Counted from the first letter of the stretch, positions 23,792-34,930 are shown. The stretch: 64,000 nt of DNA from Aselliscus stoliczkanus (GCA_033961575.1 CM066738.1:89229478-89293477), one strand, 5' to 3'. The notes: a model not told the origin generated them from the letters alone. Numbers and translations: made by a program.

Positions 23792-23831
<40 letters not shown>
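23644..23831 (+). mobile_element. tRNA-derived SINE (long type) with (AAAT)n and (AT)n tail
   Basis: It begins GGGCCGGTCGAGTGGCTCAG with an A-box-like TGGCTCAGTTGG and a B-box-like AGTTCGATGCC. The unique part ends CCAACAGGTGGCAGAATGGC, followed by an A-rich AAAT tail that has grown an AT microsatellite. ACATTTGA lies on both sides, at about 23,635 and 23,832, as the target duplication. It inserted into the older antisense L1. Sister copies are at 52,289 and 55,766. Confidence 0.9.
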
Positions 23832-23835
<4 letters not shown>

Positions 23836-24360
23836 TTGAGGTTTTTTTAAATTGACCTATAGATAGCAACCTTGCTGTTGGCAATTCAGCAATCTCATGA
23901 GTCAATTCTGATCATTTATCTGTAGATTATGGTAGATTTTCTTATATGTGATTATAGTACCTACAAATGACTATAACAACATTTTAAGTTCAGTTTTCCT
24001 GTTCTTACAGATTCATTAATTGTTCTGGTATTTTTATACTGGCTAGGATTTCTAGTACAATAATGAGTACAAAGGATAATAGTGGAAATTCTTGTTACTG
24101 AATGTTTATTCATTATATATGATGGTTACTATAGATATTTTTTGCAGTAATGTTTTATCAGATTAATATAGTTTTCTTCTAAACCTAGTATGCTAAGAGT
24201 ATGTTTTTATCATTAATATAAATTAAATTTATAAATTCATTTTTAATCATTATGATGATCATATGATTTTTATCAATTTTTAGGTTAACATAATAGATTA
24301 CATTGACTAACATTTTGAATCAGTGAAATGTACAGATTAATTTCAAACTAGTCATGACAT

Positions 24361-24432
24361 TATATAAACATATATATATCATATATATATATATATATAT
24401 ATACATACATATGTATGTATACAAACATACAA
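24361..24432. repeat. (AT)n/(ATAC)n microsatellite
   Basis: Runs of AT followed by ATAC/ATGT units, partly palindromic, inside the antisense L1. Confidence 0.9.
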
Positions 24433-25023
24433 ATGTAATTTAATATTTCATTTAGATTGGCTGCAAGTTTCCTTTTTGCTGATATGCTTATCAGATTTAC
24501 GTATATAAGATGCTTCATCAAATGAGTTGGTGTCTTTCCTTTTTTTTTTTTTTTAACATTTTCTGGAAGAATTTGGGAAATATCACCATTATTTGTTGTA
24601 TAAATGTGTGGTAGAATTCACTGGTGGTAAATTTCTGATTTTTCATTTCTTCTGGGGTTTTGCTAATTAGGTTTTTCTGTAAATTTTACCATTTCAATGT
24701 TGATTACCAAACTTTTCAAATTATTTTGCATCAAGTTTTTCACAGTATCCTTATTGTCTATTATTTGAACTGTTGACCACTTTTCTATTGCTGACATTGA
24801 TTTTTTTTGTCATGACTAATCTTGTCTAAGATTATGAATTTAAAATGTTTCATTTTAAGATTTGAAGATCATCTATCACACATGTATGGGTTTATTTTAA
24901 TTTCTGCTTTCATTTAATTAATTTCTTCCTCACACTTTACTAAGGTTTATTTTATTGTTTTATTTCTACCTTCTTCACTGGTTTTCAGCTTTTGAAATAT
25001 ATATTGCTTAATTCTTTGCATTA

Positions 25024-25103
25024 TTGGGTTCTCGGAAAAGTCATGACATATTTTTCTATGTTTTTCATTGCAAAAATGCAACATGACTTTTCCGAAAACC
25101 CAA
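25024..25103. mobile_element. Mariner-derived miniature element (MITE)
   Basis: An 80-bp element with inverted ends TTGGGTTCTCGGAAAAGTCA (left) and TGACTTTTCCGAAAACCCAA (right), flanked by TA at 25,022-25,023 and 25,104-25,105. The interior carries only a short loop. It belongs to the same family as 360-441 and the long element at 53,236-54,517, and it split the older antisense L1. Confidence 0.93.
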
Positions 25104-25105
25104 TA

Positions 25106-25390
25106 TATATACATTTCCTTCTAATTATAGATTTAGCTGTATTGCCATGTTGTGATATTATGCAATTCAAATTTTTCTTTCTCCCGATTTACTTTTTGAT
25201 CCTGGATTACTTTAGAAGCTTATTTATTAATTTCCAAACATAACATTTTCCAGTTAAATTTCCACTATTATTTCTAGCTTAATGGCACTGTGGTCAGAAT
25301 ACACACTCTATGATTTCAATGCTTTGATATTTGTTGAGACTTATTTATGGCACAGTATAGAGTTAAATTTTGGGAAAGTGATTAGTCAAT
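25106..25390 (-). mobile_element. LINE-1, antisense, continuation past the MITE
   Basis: 'CTTAATGGCACTGTGGTCAG', 'AATACACACTCTATGATTTC' and 'TTTATGGCACAGTATAG' are antisense L1 landmarks that continue the order of 22,440-25,021. Open frames here are chance. Confidence 0.65.
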
Positions 25391-25718
25391 CTGTCCTTAT
25401 TCATACTGCTATGATGAGGATATTTACCTTCATGGAAAGATTTGCATTTGGGAGAGAAAGTCTGGGAAGAAAATCAATAAAACACTATTGGCAGCTTTTC
25501 CCGTGATGTGATAATTTCTTAGAGGTGATAGTCTGGAAATTCTAGGGCAGTCATTTAACCTAAGTGATAACCCATGTAACCTAGAAATAGGCTCTGGTGC
25601 CACAGAGTGAAATCATTGGCCACCTTTTCCTACCCTGCTGGGTAATAAATACGTTATCAAATTCTGACAGCGATTTTCTTAAACCCAATGAACTTGAGGT
25701 TCCACAAAGTAGCTTGGA

Positions 25719-25955
25719 GTAGTAGTTCTTAAAGTTTTTTGCACATTAGAAACTCCTGAGAAGTGAAAAAAAAAAAATCCTAATGACTGGCATTTTCAAA
25801 ACTTCTCAAACGCTTTTGTTCTCATGAATCATCTGGGGATCTGTTTAAATTGAAAATCCTGACTCAGTAGGTTTGGGGGGATGGGGCTAAGATTGTATAA
25901 TGAGTACCAAGGAAACTGAGACCTATTTTGAAACTTGGCTGTATATGGTAATCAC
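25719..25955 (+). mobile_element. MER5-like hAT DNA transposon fragments
   Basis: 'GTAGTTCTTAAAGTTTTTTG', 'CATGAATCATCTGGGGATC', 'CTGACTCAGTAGGTTTGGGG' and 'GGTAATCACTGTGGGG' match the MER5 (hAT-Charlie) pattern. At least two partial units adjoin, separated by an A-rich tract near 25,768. Non-coding. Confidence 0.65.
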
Positions 25956-26279
25956 TGTGGGGAATAAAAATTAAATAAAAATTAGAAAAGGTGTCCAGAC
26001 TCCTCTCCCAGGGAAAAACAGCAAATTACAGTAGTAATACTGTTTATACTAACCTCACCACTGGAACTGATCGCCCAACCTAGAGAGAAGAAACCCTCTG
26101 AGGGCTACAACAGAGCAGGGGTTGTGGCCCGTTTGAAGAGAATGTCATCAACAATCAAGAAGTATGTGTTGCCACAGGAACTTCAGCTTCAGTCAAAATG
26201 GAGGACAGAAAAGGGGCTACAGATTAAATCTGATGAGGTCTGCAAGCTGAAAATAACCACATAAGATGTAGTGAACATA

Positions 26280-26315
26280 ATAAACAAACAAACAAACAAA
26301 CAAACAAACAAATAA
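26280..26315. repeat. (AAAC)n microsatellite
   Basis: About eight AAAC units followed by AAAT variants. Confidence 0.95.
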
Positions 26316-26319
26316 AATA

Positions 26320-26944
26320 ATTAGAACTAAAAGTAGGCCTTGGTGGGAAGCCACATCTTTAGCCTGAAGCTTCCTTCATAAAGTCAAGCTTCACCTTAAG
26401 TGAGCCTGTATATTGTGGTTTTGCACCTAAAATGACATCCTGGGAATGAGGATAATTCCTTTTTCCAGACCAGAGCAGGGAAGTACAGAATCCCTCATTA
26501 TTATTCTTGTTCCTTGATTAACATCTCTATGTGAACTATTAACTATCTTGTACCTACCAATGTGAACTAAGTACCTGTGTCTCTAATTTATTTTTTATTT
26601 TTTGGTTTTTTTGAGGGCAGTATCACTGGCCCTCATATGTGGGACTGGAACCGGGGCTGCTGGCTTCCCAAGCCAGCGCTTAACCACCACGCCACTCAGC
26701 TGGCCCTCTAATTTATTTTTACGCAGAGATTTCTCTGCTTTGCTTTCTCCATTCCCTTAATCTACCACCAGTGGATTTCATGTAATCCTCCTCCTTTGAG
26801 TCGATGTATAAAATGAGCTGCAAACAGCCATTTTGCAGAGCATTTTCTCAATCTGTTGAGATTTTTGCTTCCCAGCAATTGTTGTCTGTTTGGCTCAAAT
26901 AAACTCTTATAAGCTTTCTCTTAGCCTGGATGTTTTTCGTTGAC
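26320..26944 (+). mobile_element. Solo LTR interrupted by a SINE
   Basis: The 3' part has LTR promoter and poly(A) architecture: GTATAAAATGAGCTGC (TATA box) near 26,806, CAAATAAACTC (poly(A) signal) near 26,896, and a likely CA end at GTTGACA (26,938-26,944). The 5' boundary was not fixed and may lie further upstream. An antisense SINE at 26,596-26,705 interrupts it. The retroviral family was not identified. Confidence 0.5.
26596..26705 (-). mobile_element. tRNA-derived SINE (short type), antisense
   Basis: The complement reads GGGCCAGCTGAGTGGCGTGG, TTAAGCGCTGGCTTGGGA and CACATATGAGGGCCAGTGAT, with an A-rich tail. A 15-bp target duplication, CTCTAATTTATTTTT, lies at 26,581-26,595 and 26,706-26,720 without mismatch, so the insertion into the LTR is relatively young. 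Sister copies are at 39,392 and 45,323. Confidence 0.95.
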
Positions 26945-27095
26945 AAAATAAATGCTTTCTCTTCATATGATCTGACAATCAGCTATGTGTTATCAGAAAA
27001 GAGAAAACAAACCCAGCCTGGCGTTCACCAGGTAATTTTCCACAACTAAAATTGATGAATTGAAGGGTTGGGGAACACGTTTTGCCAAGTAAAAC

Positions 27096-27134
27096 TTTTC
27101 TTTCTTTCTTTCTTTCTTTTTTTTTTTTTTTTTT
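27096..27134. repeat. (TTTC)n/(T)n tract
   Basis: TTTC units grade into a T run. No flanking SINE body was recognised. Confidence 0.9.
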
Positions 27135-27540
27135 AAATTTATTAACTTCAGCTATTCCAGTGGAATTTAAATCTTTGGGGGTTTATAGTTCATTTACTTT
27201 TTGGCAGAAAAGCACTTCCTGTTTCTAAGGAAAAGGCCCCAGAATGCTTCTTTCATGTCAAAGGCTGTTACAAAATAGCACTTGATGAATTGAATTCAAG
27301 TGAATGAGAAACACATGGATTAAGTTTCCATTAGCATCCACATGGGTTTAATAATTAAGGGAAAATGTTTGACAAAAAAAGAATGTTTTGAGTTTTGCCA
27401 AACTGAAATTTTGTAAAAGGTATGCTTAAAGCCACTCATTCTGAACCTGAGATTGCTCATCCCTAACCAAAACAACCCGAATCAGACTCATAATTTGAGA
27501 CCCAACCTATAAACTCCATCCTGTCAAAAACCACCAACAC

Positions 27541-27592
27541 TCACCAGGTTCTGGGAATTGTAAACTCACCAGATTTGGAGAATTGTGAACAT
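27541..27592. repeat. Imperfect 25-bp tandem duplication
   Basis: TCACCAGGTTCTGGGAATTG and TCACCAGATTTGGAGAATTG follow each other, each continuing with TAAAC or TGAAC. The two units differ at a few bases. The surrounding 27,140-28,080 holds nothing else I can name. Confidence 0.75.
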
Positions 27593-28089
27593 CATTGAAC
27601 CAGCCTCTTATCACTGACTTGTCTTAAGGAATTTACTATTTTGTTCATGAGGTAACTCCTCGTCTCTGACTATTATGAATTTGGTTCCTGCTCTTCATTA
27701 TGCACATTGTAAAATCATAGTCTTGCCCACCTAAAATCAAAGCAAAAACTTCCTCACAAATAGTGATTGCAGAACCACTAATACATAGAGGTCAGTTCAG
27801 GGTTTATGCAGGTGCTCTCCCTTGATAGATGAGTAAAAGGCAAGTTATTTAAAATTCTGCTTGGTTTCCTTCAAAATTACAAACAAGAAGGCAACACTAA
27901 ATTAGTGATTCCCAATTCTGAATTCTTTGGGCAATTCTCTATGTTGTATCCCAATAATAAAAACAAAAAAAAAATGAAAAGGAAAATGGCAGGGAGTAAA
28001 ATGAGTCCATAATTATTGTCAATAATAGAAAATTAAGAAAGATGTACCCTAACAGATATTGCATCAATCTTTACTTGAACCAAATGTAT

Positions 28090-28965
28090 ATGACAACATA
28101 TTTTCCCACACTTCTACAATACTTTTCATATATTTAAAAATCATTCTCATTTCCTTAAGTACCTGTAAAAAGTTTTCTTTGTCTTATTTGTAAGAAAGAT
28201 TTTTATTTATAAGAAATTTGACACATGTAAATAAGTATCTTGTGTGATTATTGGTCTTTATAAATATTGATTTTAGGTGATATTTAATATATGTTAGTTG
28301 CTTATAAAAAATTGCAGATATTTTCTCATTTGGTATTTTTATTTGTTAATATCTTTGTGCAGTCAGCAATTATTTTATCTTTTAAAATTTTGCTTTTATT
28401 TTTTTTAATCTTCTATCAAAAAATTTTCCCCCTGAATCATTAAAAAAATCTTTTCATTGGCATTAGAGAGTATTTTGTTCCACATTCCTTTTCATGTTTT
28501 CTTTGATCTGTCAATAATTAGTTTTTGTGAAAGAAGCTATTTTTAATAATGACTTCATCATATATTAAAATCTTATGTAAACTTGTGACTATTTATAAGC
28601 CTCTCTCCTGCTGTTCTGTTACTTTGCTCTTAGCGTTCCTACACTGGGGACAAACTGTTTTAATTATAGCAGCTTTATGATGTATTTTAATGTTTTATTA
28701 CTATTTTTTTTTAACCGCTGGCTAGTTTTTTTGTTTATTTTTCCACTTGAAACGTAGAAATACCTTCTATAGTTAAAAAGCAAACAAATTGAAATTATAT
28801 CAATTGAGGTTACATTGAACTTATCAATTATAAAGGAAGAACTATCATCTTCACAAAGTATATCTTTCATATATTTAGGTCTCCTTTTATATACTACAAG
28901 ATAATATGGTACTGGCATTAATTTTAATGCTTGGTTTGAAAAGTTATGACAGATTTATATTTCCA
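28090..28965 (-). mobile_element. Old LINE-1 fragment, antisense
   Basis: 'ATTATAGCAGCTTTATGATG' near 28,664, 'TTGAGGTTACATTGAACTTA', 'CATATATTTAGGTCTCCTTT' and 'ATAATATGGTACTGGCATTA' resemble antisense L1 ORF2 landmarks in a scrambled and decayed form. Assignment by eye, strongly diverged. Confidence 0.5.
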
Positions 28966-29885
28966 TTTCTAGAATTCGATCATACAATATTCTCTCTATT
29001 TTGATACCTTTTCAATGATGTCTTTTAGCCTAATACATAAAATGCAAATTCTTAAGCATGCTGTACCAGGACCAGTCTAAAAGGGACCCTTGCTTTCACT
29101 TCTTATTTGATGTTGTAGTCTCTCAAGAACCTTTTTCTCTGGTCACTCTGAACTGCTCCCTAACATTGAACTACTTCCTAAATGTCATTCTTAGGATCCT
29201 GGAAAACCTGTTATTTTCTGTCCTGTGAGGATAAATTCATGAGTGTGTGAGTCTTAGCACAAAACAATGTGGCACTTCTTTTAAGGACAATAAGAATCCA
29301 TAGGATGGATGAACAATATTAATTTGCCAATAGGTAGCCACATAAGAGTTGCTTGCTCAATAAATATTTAATTAAATAATATTGTCTTAAATTGGATGAC
29401 TATAGTCATAGCTCTTTCTTTTTACTTTTGCTAGTATATATGTAGTTTAATCAAAAGAATATTAGTGAATTGATAAATGACTTGCATCCTTATTAAACAT
29501 TTACAAATGATTTAAAATAATGAATTAGAACCAGACTCATAGTATTTATAGCAGTCATAAATCTTACTACTTAGAAATGTCATTTCTGCTTTTCCCTATT
29601 ATCTCTTCTCTAAATACAGATGCAGAAAAACTTGTTAAATCTTAGCCAAGAACCAGGAATAATCCTGCTATCTGATACTTTGGTATTAAAAAATAACATT
29701 GCAAGTGCCAGATAAGCCAAAATATGTCTTATTGTGCGTAAGTCACTGTCTCTGTATAGTGTTGTCCCCCCTCCCCTAGGAAATGCTATTTCCATTTCCA
29801 TTTAAGTATAATAGTTCATAATACTAAAAAAAAAAAAAATAGAATGAAAGACTTAGGGTAAACAATATCTTAGTAGACCACAACT

Positions 29886-30728
29886 GTAGTGTGTTGAATG
29901 GTAGTTTTCCAAAAGGTATGCCCATGCCCTATTCCTCAGCCTCTGAATATGACCATATTTGGAAAATGGGACTTTGTAGTTATAATTATGTTAAGGATCT
30001 TGAGGTAAGGAGATAATCCTGAACTATCTTGGTGGGCCCTAAACCCAATGACAGATGTTCTTATAAAAGAAAGACAAAGGAAGATTTAACACAGGCAAGA
30101 GTGGAGAAGAAGAAAGAGGAGATGGACATACCAAGATGGATGCAGAGACTGTAGGTTTTATCGGATGAATCGTGACCCCTCTAGGTTTGTATGGTGAAGC
30201 CCTAACACCCAGTATTTCAGCATATGACTGCATTTGGAGTGAAGGCTTTTAAAGGGACAATTAAGATTAAATAAGGTTATGAAGGTGGGACCTAATCAAA
30301 TATATTTGGTGTCCTTATAAGAAGAGGAGGTTAGGACACAAGCACACGGAAGACTATATGAAGGCAGGGAGAGAAGACAGCCATCTACGAGTCAAGGAGA
30401 GAGGACTTCAAATCGAACCATCCCTTCCAACACCTTCATTTTAGCCTCCAGAACTGTGAGGAGATAAATTTCTGTTGTCTAAGTCACCTTGTCTGTGGTA
30501 TTTTATTATGGCTGCCCTAGCAAACAGATAGAATAGTGATGCCAAGAAATATCTGAAGCCACCAAATGCTGAAAGAAACAAGGATAGATTTTTACCTAGA
30601 GCCTTCAGAGGGAGTGCAGTCCTTCATTTACTTTTGGTCTCCAGAACTGTGAGGGAATAAATGTTTTTATTGTTATAAGCCACCATGTTTGTTGTAATTT
30701 GTTATTGTAGCATAGAAAACTAATACAA
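29886..30728 (+). mobile_element. MaLR-type LTR (outer), split by a second LTR
   Basis: The left part runs from CTGTAGTGTGTTGAATGGTA to GATGCAGAGACTG near 30,150. The right part resumes at GATGCCAAGAAATATC near 30,539 with 'GAGCCTTCAGAGGGAGTG' and ends 'CATAGAAAACTAATACA'. Together they form one sense MaLR/MLT1-like LTR. The middle is occupied by a different LTR (30,152-30,530). Confidence 0.75.
30152..30530 (+). mobile_element. MLT1-type LTR (inner), nested
   Basis: 'GGATGAATCGTGACCCC', 'ATGACTGCATTTGGAGTGAA', 'GGTGTCCTTATAAGAAGAGG', 'CTCCAGAACTGTGAGGAGAT', 'AATTTCTGTTGTCTAAGTCA' and 'TTATGGCTGCCCTAGCAAAC' give the complete MLT1/MaLR order in sense. It lies inside the outer LTR in the same orientation, so it inserted later. 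The target duplication was not resolved. Confidence 0.85.
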
Positions 30729-31179
30729 CTTCCTTTTTCTAAGGAAATTCAAGTGGTTTCTAAATGGCTGTCTTTATTATTTTGAGCCAAAGTCCATGGA
30801 AGATGGTGAGCAAAAGCCTCGGAGTGAAGCTAAAGACAGAGAGAAATACTGGACATCTTGCTTGCTGAGGGCTCTCTGCCCTCAACTTCATTGTGCCACC
30901 AGTTTCACAATCTTTAAAAAAAATATATAACACTAAGAATCAATGTGTTTGCCTTTAAAAACTTCCAATATTGCAATGAAAATGTCATCAAAACAGATGC
31001 CACTGGGTTTTTATAATGATGATCATGTTTCATTTACATTGCACATTTATTTGTACAATAACTCTTTCAAAAACATGACATTTGATCAAGTCTGTTTCCC
31101 TCGCTATTCTTTCAGACCATTATTTCCAGAGCAGGCCCTCTAAAATATTGTTTTGCTACGATCATCTCCAAGTGTGATA

Positions 31180-31440
31180 CAGTCCACCCCATTATGCTTC
31201 TAAGTCCAGTTCAAGTGATACTTTCCCCATGAAGGCTTTCATGGAGATCCCATCATGTGTTTAAATGCATTTTAATTCTACTATTTTATATTAGATGTTT
31301 GTGTTCTTTAGACCACAGGAAATTTGAGAGCAAGGAACACATCTTACTTATCAAAGTTCTAACAATAGTGTTTTTTATTAATTAATTAATTTATTTATTT
31401 ATTTATTGGTAGCAGGAATTCAGCAAATATTTTTGAATGA
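31180..31440 (+). repeat. LINE-2 3' end, sense, with (TTAA)n/(TTTA)n insert
   Basis: L2-like 'GAAGGCTTTCATGGAGATCC' and 'GAGAGCAAGGAACACATCTT', then a TTAA/TTTA run (31,371-31,408), then the tail 'GCAGGAATTCAGCAAATATT'. The simple repeat sits near the usual position of the L2 end. Confidence 0.6.
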
Positions 31441-31449
31441 ATGCATTTG

Positions 31450-31995
31450 TTTTTCTTTATATCCTTGGGATTTTAGTGAGATAATTATTCATATTCTAAA
31501 AACTGAGCCAGAAAAATTACATGAGTAGTTCAGGGAAATTTAATTAGTATAATAGAATGACACCATTGAATTCTTTATTTATTTTTTTTTCCTATAGATT
31601 GCTTACCTGTGGATCATAGGAACACAAGATGGATTACACTGCAAAGCCATTGGCATGATAGTTTCATGGTAGCCCATGCTTCCTGGCAATAGAGACCTTT
31701 AAAAACCACAGTTAAAGAAAAAGGCAAATCTTAGCCAGATATAACAGATGACAAAATAAACAAAGACAGCACTATGAAAGATGAAAGGGTAGGGGGGTGG
31801 GCACTTCTGGGAGTAATACACTGATTCTGTTCTTCATTTTAAGAACAATTCTTAATTAGAAACTTTTGCCGAATTTATAATGACATGAGGAGTATAGGGG
31901 AGGAAAAATAACTTTTCTGTGCCCTTCTGAGTTTCTGCTAGGACTTAATCATAGACATATTCACAGGTGAAAAAGAAAATTTTGTTAACATGTAT
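31450..31995. other. Unassigned sequence
   Basis: No gene or confident repeat recognised. Confidence 0.35.
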
Positions 31996-31999
31996 ACCT

Positions 32000-32395
32000 T
32001 AAACTTATATTAGAGATACTTAGAAAAAATTAGTAGTTCCTGAAGATGGCCCAACCCACCACCTTATTATATACTATCTTCAACTAAAGACAAAAAAAAA
32101 AAAAATGGGTGTGGGGACACTTATGGGAGGTGACCAGGAAAAGCAAGGTAAACAAGGGTAAGGATTGTTATGCTGATTTAAGTTTGTGCCTTCCCCATTG
32201 ACAAGATTCTCTTGTGATTTAGAATCACCCTTATAAATGATTTCCTCTATAAACACAAATTTCTCTTAGATAAGGGTAGCTTCTTTGTTTTTGGAGCTTC
32301 TCCTGTCTGTAGTTTCTCAAAAGGATCAGCTCAAAATAATCCTTATGCCAAAGAGGCATATTTTGGGGTGGCATATTTTGCTACCCTTCAAGGAC
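32000..32395 (+). repeat. Possible solo LTR
   Basis: 'AAAAGGATCAGCTCAAAATA' and 'GAGGCATATTTTGGGGTGGC', followed by ATATTTTGCTACCCTTC, resemble the 3' end of an old ERV LTR; a possible TATA motif (CTATAAACAC) lies upstream. Family and 5' end uncertain. Confidence 0.35.
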
Positions 32396-32866
32396 AAAAT
32401 AACTTTAATCAAGAGAATTCTTATTCTAGTGTTTTGTTAATGAAGTATTTTATAAAACTCGCAACTTCTTTCTCAAGTCAATACTTACAATGCTAGTGCA
32501 CTAAGGTCAACCACACTGATTCACACACATGCACAAATGCACAAGGTGCACAGAGAGGGCAAGATTCTCACTTGTAGATTGATGCAGTTGGAGAGCATCT
32601 CAGAGGAGTCTGACCCTTCATATTGCATGTAAGATGGTGGAAGGAGAGTGAAGATACAGGATATAGAATTAAAACTTTGTTGTGGTTTTCTGAAGATTGA
32701 TTGAACAAGGTTATTCATAAGGCATAAAGGCATGGGAAAGATGTTTTAAAATCTGGGATGAGGAGGGATTCAAAAAGAGAAATCAGTGAATCATTCTTCC
32801 AATAGCAGTAGCCTCACGCAAGATCAGGTCACAGGTTACAGTTTATCCTCTCTGTAACCATTCCCT

Positions 32867-32877
32867 CCCCCCCCCCC
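32867..32877. repeat. C11 homopolymer
   Basis: Eleven consecutive C. Such a run is prone to sequencing and replication error. Confidence 0.95.
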
Positions 32878-33299
32878 TTTAGACAAGATGCTATCTAAGT
32901 GCTTGATCATCAGTGTCTTCTAATGGTCAAAGATGTCCAGCTTATTTTCCTCATTGGGCTTTCAAAGTGTTTGAAACGTCCCATATAAAGCAGGTATGGC
33001 CACACGCATAATAAATATGTGCCTTCCAAGCAGACACCTCCCTCTGCTTTCTTAAGTACAGACTTCCAGAGCCGCCCAGGGAGACTGCAGGCAACATGAG
33101 ATGGTGCAAGCTCATTAACAAAGATCTAATAACAAAATCACACACACAAAAATCTAATTAGCGAGGTTACCTCTGGAGCAGCAGCCTCATGGAAATAAAC
33201 ACAGGCTTCTATGTGTTTTCTGCTTAAAACCATACTTTTCATTTCCCTTAAAATTTAAGAAATGCAATCTTCCTTCCCAATTGTGTCCTTGCCCACATC

Positions 33300-33780
33300 A
33301 TCGCTCCTCGTGTGTTGCCCAGAAGCTGGGTTTCTTCTCAGTGCTTGGAGGGAGTAACCAGAGATATTTACATGGGTAGGAAGGCTTTGATCTCCAAGCT
33401 GCCCACATTAAAGCATCCTCCGGAATCCCTTTGCTGGGACTGTACACAGAAGCCAGCCCTGGGCTGGGCTGATGGTGTTTCATGGCCCAGAGCAACAGAT
33501 CCCAAGGGCTGTGGAAGACAGGGCAGACTGGGGTGCGGGAAACCCAGGGCACGCCATCCCAACTAAAACTGAAACCGCAGGGGAGACCGGAGCTGCGGAA
33601 TGCAATTACAAAGATTGGAATTTGGCCAGCACACCGAGGTGAAATGGCACAGCAGTGCTTGCAACCCTCTGTTTGCCAGACTGAAAGAGTGTACACACCA
33701 TTTACAATGTACAAGAGACGCTTCCCGAGGCAACTGTGATTGGCCTTCAGCAGCCCGCAATATGGGAGACGGGGCTTTGC
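33300..33780. promoter_or_regulatory. GC/CpG-richer island, possible regulatory element
   Basis: This block is clearly more GC- and CpG-rich than its surroundings, and open frames up to 138 codons run on both strands, as expected for GC-rich non-coding DNA. It contains GTGATTGGCC (CCAAT-box complement) at about 33,738 close to GGAGACGGGGC. No TATA box, splice structure or protein match was seen. The regulatory role is an inference only. Confidence 0.25.
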
Positions 33781-33784
33781 TTAC

Positions 33785-33945
33785 TTCTCAAATTAGAGCT
33801 GTGGTGAACTTGGAGGCTTTCCATTCTAACCCCGCATTTGAGAAATGAGGAAACCGAGCGCTGAGGCAGCGAAGTTACTTAGACAAGATCACACTGCCCA
33901 GAGGTAGGGGATTAGGGGTTAGATTTCAGAAAGTTTAAGTTTAAG
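33785..33945 (-). repeat. MIR SINE, antisense
   Basis: 'GAGAAATGAGGAAACCGAGC', 'GCGAAGTTACTTAGACAAGA' and 'TCACACTGCCCAGAGGTAGG' are antisense MIR core in order. Confidence 0.75.
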
Positions 33946-33949
33946 TCCT

Positions 33950-34535
33950 ATTTTGTCGGTGAGGATATGGAGCTCCCAGAACACGCATATACTTCTGGTA
34001 GCAGTGAAATGTTAAACAAACAAACAAACAAAAACATTTCATCTCTCTTCCCCCTGCCCCCCAAAAACAGTTTGACAGTCGTATATATGAAGGTTCATGG
34101 CAGCTTTATTCATAATAGCCAAAACTAGAAGCAACCCAAATGCCATCAGTTGTGCCACAGTCTACATGGCATAGTCTTCGCAGCAATAAAAATGAACGAA
34201 CTGTAGATAGACATAAGATGGATGAAATCTAAACATTGGGTTGAGCGAAAGAAACCAGGTACATGTGTTTCCATTTATATGAAGTTCTAAAGTGGACAAA
34301 ATTAATGCATGGAAATAAATCAAATCAGTGGTTGCCTGGGATAAACTGGGATTGACATTAATGGGGCAAAAAGGGAACTTCTAAGGGTGATAGGATTATT
34401 TCATACTTTGTTAGGGTGGTGGTTATACATTTGTTCCATTTAGCACCGGGGCAGTGTATATTCATGGACTTACACACTTAAGGTGGTTGCATTTTATTGC
34501 AGGTAAATTATGGCTCAAACATGTATTTAAAAAGT
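33950..34535 (+). mobile_element. LINE-1 3' end, sense
   Basis: 'GCAGCTTTATTCATAATAGC', 'TAGAAGCAACCCAAATGCCA', 'GAGCGAAAGAAACCAGGTAC', 'CATTTATATGAAGTTCTAAA', 'CAGTGGTTGCCTGGG' and 'AAGGTGGTTGCATTTTATTG' give the L1 ORF2-end/3' UTR order. An (AAAC)n patch lies at 34,014-34,034. The copy is decayed and 5'-truncated. Confidence 0.8.
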
Positions 34536-34739
34536 CAATATAACGGTTACCTCTGTCAGTATGTTCGGTTTCAGCTTTGAAGATGGATAGTCAGTTCACA
34601 AGTGCTTGGTTTATTATCATGCTTCATAAAATGTACACAGCACATATAATCTGCCATGTATCAAGTATTCCATCGTGAAATTTTTAAGGGAACTAAAAAA
34701 TATTAGCCAAGTTACCATACGTAAAGTGCTGATCAAAGT

Positions 34740-34930
34740 TGCCAGAATTTATGGAGTGGTTACTATGTGTTAATCCCCTATAAGCTTTAGTTCATTCAAC
34801 CTTTGTACAAATTTATAGTGCAGTTTTAGTGCTCTAATTATAGCTACAAGGACACTGATGACTAGAAAGTTTAAACCAACTTCTCAACACTGCACCAGTT
34901 AGTCAAGATTGTAGCCAGATCTAACATGTT
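34740..34930 (-). repeat. MIR-like fragment, antisense
   Basis: 'GAGTGGTTACTATGTGTTAA', 'TTAGTTCATTCAACC' and 'ACCAGTTAGTCAAG' fit antisense MIR order loosely. Confidence 0.45.

Larger units (their letters stand above)
22440..25021 (-). mobile_element. Old LINE-1 (ORF2 region), antisense
   Basis: The plus strand reads as decayed antisense L1 ORF2 and neighbouring sequence in consistent order. Landmarks are 'TGGTCTGTTTCTCGATTC' near 23,086, 'CCATAAACATGGTTTGCTC' near 23,403, 'CTGGCTAGGATTTCTAGTAC' near 24,040, 'ATGATGATCATATGATTTTT' near 24,250 and 'GGTAGAATTCACTGGTGG' near 24,610. Later insertions interrupt it: a SINE, AT microsatellites and, at 25,024, a mariner miniature element, after which L1-like sequence resumes. 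No open frame remains. Confidence 0.75.

Noticed and set aside
23644..23831. Possible tRNA gene (A-box and B-box-like sequences)
   Set aside because: The boxes belong to a tRNA-derived SINE with a tail and target duplications. No cloverleaf with an intact acceptor stem was seen here or in the other SINE copies.
33298..33714. The longest open frame in the window (138 codons, minus strand)
   Set aside because: It overlaps several other long frames on both strands in a GC-richer block, has no recognisable domain, and lacks splice or start context. Frame length is explained by base composition.
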